A DNA stretch of 64,000 nt from positions 115,133-179,132 of the forward strand of contig QHZD01000022.1 of assembly GCA_003225315.1 (NCBI GenBank), in the 5' to 3' direction. A program made the position numbers and the translations under genes. Shown piece by piece: positions 61,699 through 64,000 of this stretch (positions are counted from its first letter, which is position 1; the number at the start of each line of letters is the position of its first letter). The notes under the pieces were generated by a model. The model did no database searches. It had not been told where the DNA came from and saw only the letters and a list, made by a program, of their open reading frames with translations. This stretch comes from Acidobacteriota bacterium (GTDB lineage: Bacteria > Acidobacteriota > Terriglobia > Acidiferrales > UBA7541).

Positions 61699-64000
61699 AT
61701 GAATCGCTTTAGTTTAGTTGCAGTAGTAATGCTACTGGGAATCTCTTCTGTGGGTTGTTCTGGACTGGCCTCTCAAACTTCTGGCTCAGTCTCCACGGCC
61801 CCTTCGATTACGACCCAGCCTGCTAGCCAGTCCGTAACCGCCGGACAGATGGCATCCTTCTCAGTGGCAGCCACGGGTACCGCTCCTCTAAATTATCAGT
61901 GGAGGAGAAACGGCGCCGCCGTCAATGGTGCAAGCTCGTCCACTTACTCGACACCTGCAACCAGTAGCTCGGACAATGGCGGGCAATTCACCGTGGTCGT
62001 CAGCAACTCAGCCGGGAGCGTTACGAGCAGTACTGCCATCCTGACGGTGAATGCCTCCATTCCCCCCTTGCAAGTCACAAGTTCGCAGTTGTCCGGCGGG
62101 ACCGTTGGTACTACTTACAGCGCAACGCTCAACGCCTCAGGTGGAACCTCACCTTATTCATGGTCGGTTTCGAGCGGTACGCTTCCTACTGGCCTGAGCC
62201 TGTCTTCGTCTGGCACTCTTTCTGGCACTCCGACGGTCGCCGGGGCATTCCCCTTTACTGTGGCGGTCAAGGATGCCGCCAGTGCTTCGGCCTCCGCCAG
62301 TCTCAGTATTAACGTCGTGAGTCTTCCACCCTTGCAAGTCACAAGTTCGCAGTTGTCCGGCGGGACGGTCGGTACTACTTACAGCGCAACGCTCAGTGCC
62401 TCAGGTGGAACCTCGCCTTATTCGTGGTCGGTTTCGAGCGGTACGCTTCCTAGCGGCCTGATCCTCTCTTCGTCTGGCACTCTTTCTGGCACTCCGACAG
62501 TCGCCGGAGCATTTCCCTTTACTGTAGCGGTCAAGGATGCTGCCACTGGTTCGGCCTCCGCAAGTCTCAGCATTAACGTCGTGGGTCTTCCACTCTTGCA
62601 AATCACGAGTTCGCAGTTGCCAGGTGGAACGGTTGGTAGCGCATACAGCGCAACGCTCAGTGCCTCAGGTGGAACGTCGCCCTATTCCTGGTCGGTTTCG
62701 AGCGGCACTCTTCCTACCGGCCTGAGTCTGTCTTCAACTGGAACCATCTCAGGGACTCCGACAGTGGCGGGGGCATTTCCCTTTACTGTGGCGGTCAAGG
62801 ATGCTGCCAGTGCTTCGGCCTCTGCGAGTCTCAGTATTAACGTGGTTACCGCGGCTCCGCCTACGGTGTCGATCAGCAGCCCCGCGAATGGTGCAACTGT
62901 CTCCGGTACCACCACCGTCTCCGGCGTGGCCTCCGACGGCCTGACCATCACTTCCGTGCAAGTCTCCGTCGATGGCGGCGCCTTCGCCAATGCCTCCGGC
63001 ACCACCAACTGGTCCTTCTCCCTCAACACCAACTCTCTCTCCAATGGACCACACACCCTGTCCGCCAAAGTTAACGACTCCACTGGCTCCGCCACCAGTC
63101 CCCTCGTCAACTTCTCTGTCAACAATGCCTCCACCTCTTCCGACTGCACCCTCTTCGCTTCCCCCTCCGGCTCCAGCTCTAACTCCGGCACCTCCGCCTC
63201 TTCTCCTAAGTCGTTCTCCAGCGCCGCAGCCGCATCCGGCCCCGGTTCCGTTGTTTGCCTCCTCGGCGGTACCTATACCCTCTCCTCTTCCTTCTCTCCC
63301 CCCACCAGCGGCTCCCCTTCCTCCTGGATCACTTACAAAAACTACGACTCCACCCCTGTCAACTTCGTCTGGTCCGGCGGCTCCAACGCTTCCGCCATGT
63401 TCTATATCGGCGGCGGCTCCTTCCCTTCCGGCCCCGCTTATCTCGAATTCCGCGGCCTCAACCTTAACGGCAATGCCAACGCCGCCGACGGCTTCTTCTG
63501 CCGCGGCTCCCACCACCTCCGCTTCATCTCCAACTCCATCTCCAATACCGGCGGCTCCGGTATCGCTTCCATCGACTGCGACTACCTCACCTCCGATCAC
63601 AACCTCATCAACCACAACGGCTTTATCCCCTCAGGGACCGCCAACCCCCAGTGGTACAGCTGGACCAGCGCTATCTCCTACAACTCCAACCAGTGGTTCG
63701 ATAACTACCCCGGCTTCCACAACATCATCTCCAACAACATCATCTCCGGCGAAGTCGACCAAAGCACTCATCACACTGACGGCAACGGCATCATCCTCGA
63801 CCTCAGTTCCGGCTCCTACGACCCTGCCACCGCCAATACTCCTCCTGCTTTGATTATCAACAACGTCGTCTACGGCAATGGCGGCCGCTGCATCGTCGCT
63901 TACGTCGTCACCAACTTCTGGATCGTCAACAATACCTGCTTCAGAAACGACCTCGATACCTCCGAATCCGCTTTCGGCTCCTTCGAGCCCAACGACTCCC
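61699..64000 (+). CDS. Putative lipoprotein with Ig-like repeats and parallel beta-helix, partial (3' end outside window)
   Basis: The frame is open from ATG 61699 to the window end, 767 codons. Residues 1-20 are a secretion signal ending in a lipobox-like SVGC. Then comes an immunoglobulin-like domain (PSITTQPASQSVTAGQMASFSVAATG). Three almost identical 88-residue putative-Ig (He_PIG) repeats follow (SGGTSPYSWSVSSGTLPTGLSLSSSGTLSGTPTVAG). Another Ig domain (PTVSISSPANGATVSGTTTVSG) leads to a right-handed beta-helix (GPAYLEFRGLNLNGNANAADGFF and NIISNNIISGEVDQSTHHTDGNGIIL) like pectate-lyase-fold proteins. From about 62.87 kb codon use becomes strikingly C-ending. Probably a surface polysaccharide-active or adhesive protein. 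Confidence 0.85.
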   Translation, partial: MNRFSLVAVVMLLGISSVGCSGLASQTSGSVSTAPSITTQPASQSVTAGQMASFSVAATGTAPLNYQWRRNGAAVNGASSSTYSTPATSSSDNGGQFTVVVSNSAGSVTSSTAILTVNASIPPLQVTSSQLSGGTVGTTYSATLNASGGTSPYSWSVSSGTLPTGLSLSSSGTLSGTPTVAGAFPFTVAVKDAASASASASLSINVVSLPPLQVTSSQLSGGTVGTTYSATLSASGGTSPYSWSVSSGTLPSGLILSSSGTLSGTPTVAGAFPFTVAVKDAATGSASASLSINVVGLPLLQITSSQLPGGTVGSAYSATLSASGGTSPYSWSVSSGTLPTGLSLSSTGTISGTPTVAGAFPFTVAVKDAASASASASLSINVVTAAPPTVSISSPANGATVSGTTTVSGVASDGLTITSVQVSVDGGAFANASGTTNWSFSLNTNSLSNGPHTLSAKVNDSTGSATSPLVNFSVNNASTSSDCTLFASPSGSSSNSGTSASSPKSFSSAAAASGPGSVVCLLGGTYTLSSSFSPPTSGSPSSWITYKNYDSTPVNFVWSGGSNASAMFYIGGGSFPSGPAYLEFRGLNLNGNANAADGFFCRGSHHLRFISNSISNTGGSGIASIDCDYLTSDHNLINHNGFIPSGTANPQWYSWTSAISYNSNQWFDNYPGFHNIISNNIISGEVDQSTHHTDGNGIILDLSSGSYDPATANTPPALIINNVVYGNGGRCIVAYVVTNFWIVNNTCFRNDLDTSESAFGSFEPNDS
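62068..62859 (+). repeat. Three tandem 264-bp coding repeats
   Basis: Copies start near 62068, 62332 and 62596, each 264 bases (88 codons), and stay nearly identical at DNA level, for example around TTCGCAGTTG and CTCAGTATTAACGT. Such DNA-level identity implies recent duplication or ongoing gene conversion, and the copy number could vary between strains. Confidence 0.85.

Noticed and set aside
62749..63615. Long open frame on the minus strand (288 codons), Gly/Val/Glu-rich
   Set aside because: It mirrors the C-ending codon bias of the beta-helix gene on the other strand, has low-complexity composition and no motif.
62972..63853. Long + strand frame (293 codons), Pro/Ser/Thr-rich
   Set aside because: Shifted frame inside the beta-helix gene; the in-frame product has clear domains while this one is compositional noise.

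Overview
The window looks like a chromosome segment from a soil Acidobacteriota (inference). The reasons are an Oar-like TonB receptor with an N-terminal carboxypeptidase-regulatory domain, a YVTN beta-propeller protein, several PilZ proteins, a CadC-type winged-helix regulator, a periplasmic GH2 glycosidase, frequent GTG/TTG starts and about 55-60% GC. No tRNA, rRNA, CRISPR array or intact insertion sequence was found.

Layout. 1-4.8 kb: a partial TonB receptor is divergent from a GntR/UTRA regulator followed by nagB (amino-sugar use). 4.9-7.1 kb: siroheme/tetrapyrrole genes (precorrin-2 dehydrogenase, a truncated SUMT, hemD). 7.3-16.6 kb: one PilZ gene, then a leftward galactose/arabinose cluster (galK, galT, araD, Na+/sugar symporter, a small membrane protein, araB, a signal-less sugar-binding protein, galM). 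16.7-26.8 kb: a rightward ten-gene purine operon that by gene content converts xanthine through urate, allantoin and allantoate to glyoxylate and ammonia. 26.8-27.8 kb: a gene-poor stretch with a long hairpin and a serine-protease remnant. 27.8-32.6 kb: an alpha/beta hydrolase fused to a membrane domain, a geranylgeranyl-reductase-like flavoprotein and an ABC exporter. 32.6-37.0 kb: a leftward sulfate-assimilation operon (cysD, cysN, cysH, TauE-like exporter), preceded by a cysteine-rich leader peptide and an intrinsic terminator. This looks like ribosome-mediated cysteine attenuation.

37.1-42 kb: an XRE regulator, a glycine-zipper exported protein, a truncated winged-helix regulator and a GH2 enzyme resembling exo-beta-glucosaminidases. 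42.2-46.8 kb: one large Upf1-like SF1 helicase carrying a C-terminal PD-(D/E)XK nuclease, a candidate single-gene defence system. 46.9-48.8 kb: an ECF sigma factor and a YVTN propeller protein. 49.3-57 kb: a signalling island containing a stressosome module (rsbR, rsbS, rsbT, rsbX). Its RsbT target domain, RsbU_N, is fused to a histidine kinase instead of a phosphatase. The island continues with a NarL-type regulator, a second near-identical regulator, a diguanylate cyclase with a structured 5' leader, and two PilZ proteins. 57.2-64 kb: a flavoprotein, an ATP-grasp enzyme, UDP-glucose dehydrogenase, and a large putative lipoprotein with three near-identical 264-bp repeats and a beta-helix domain that runs off the window.

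The most notable systems are the cysteine attenuator, the rewired stressosome with sigma-B-like promoter sequences, the helicase-nuclease, and the crossing-helix leader of the diguanylate cyclase. All calls come from reading the sequence; no database search was run.
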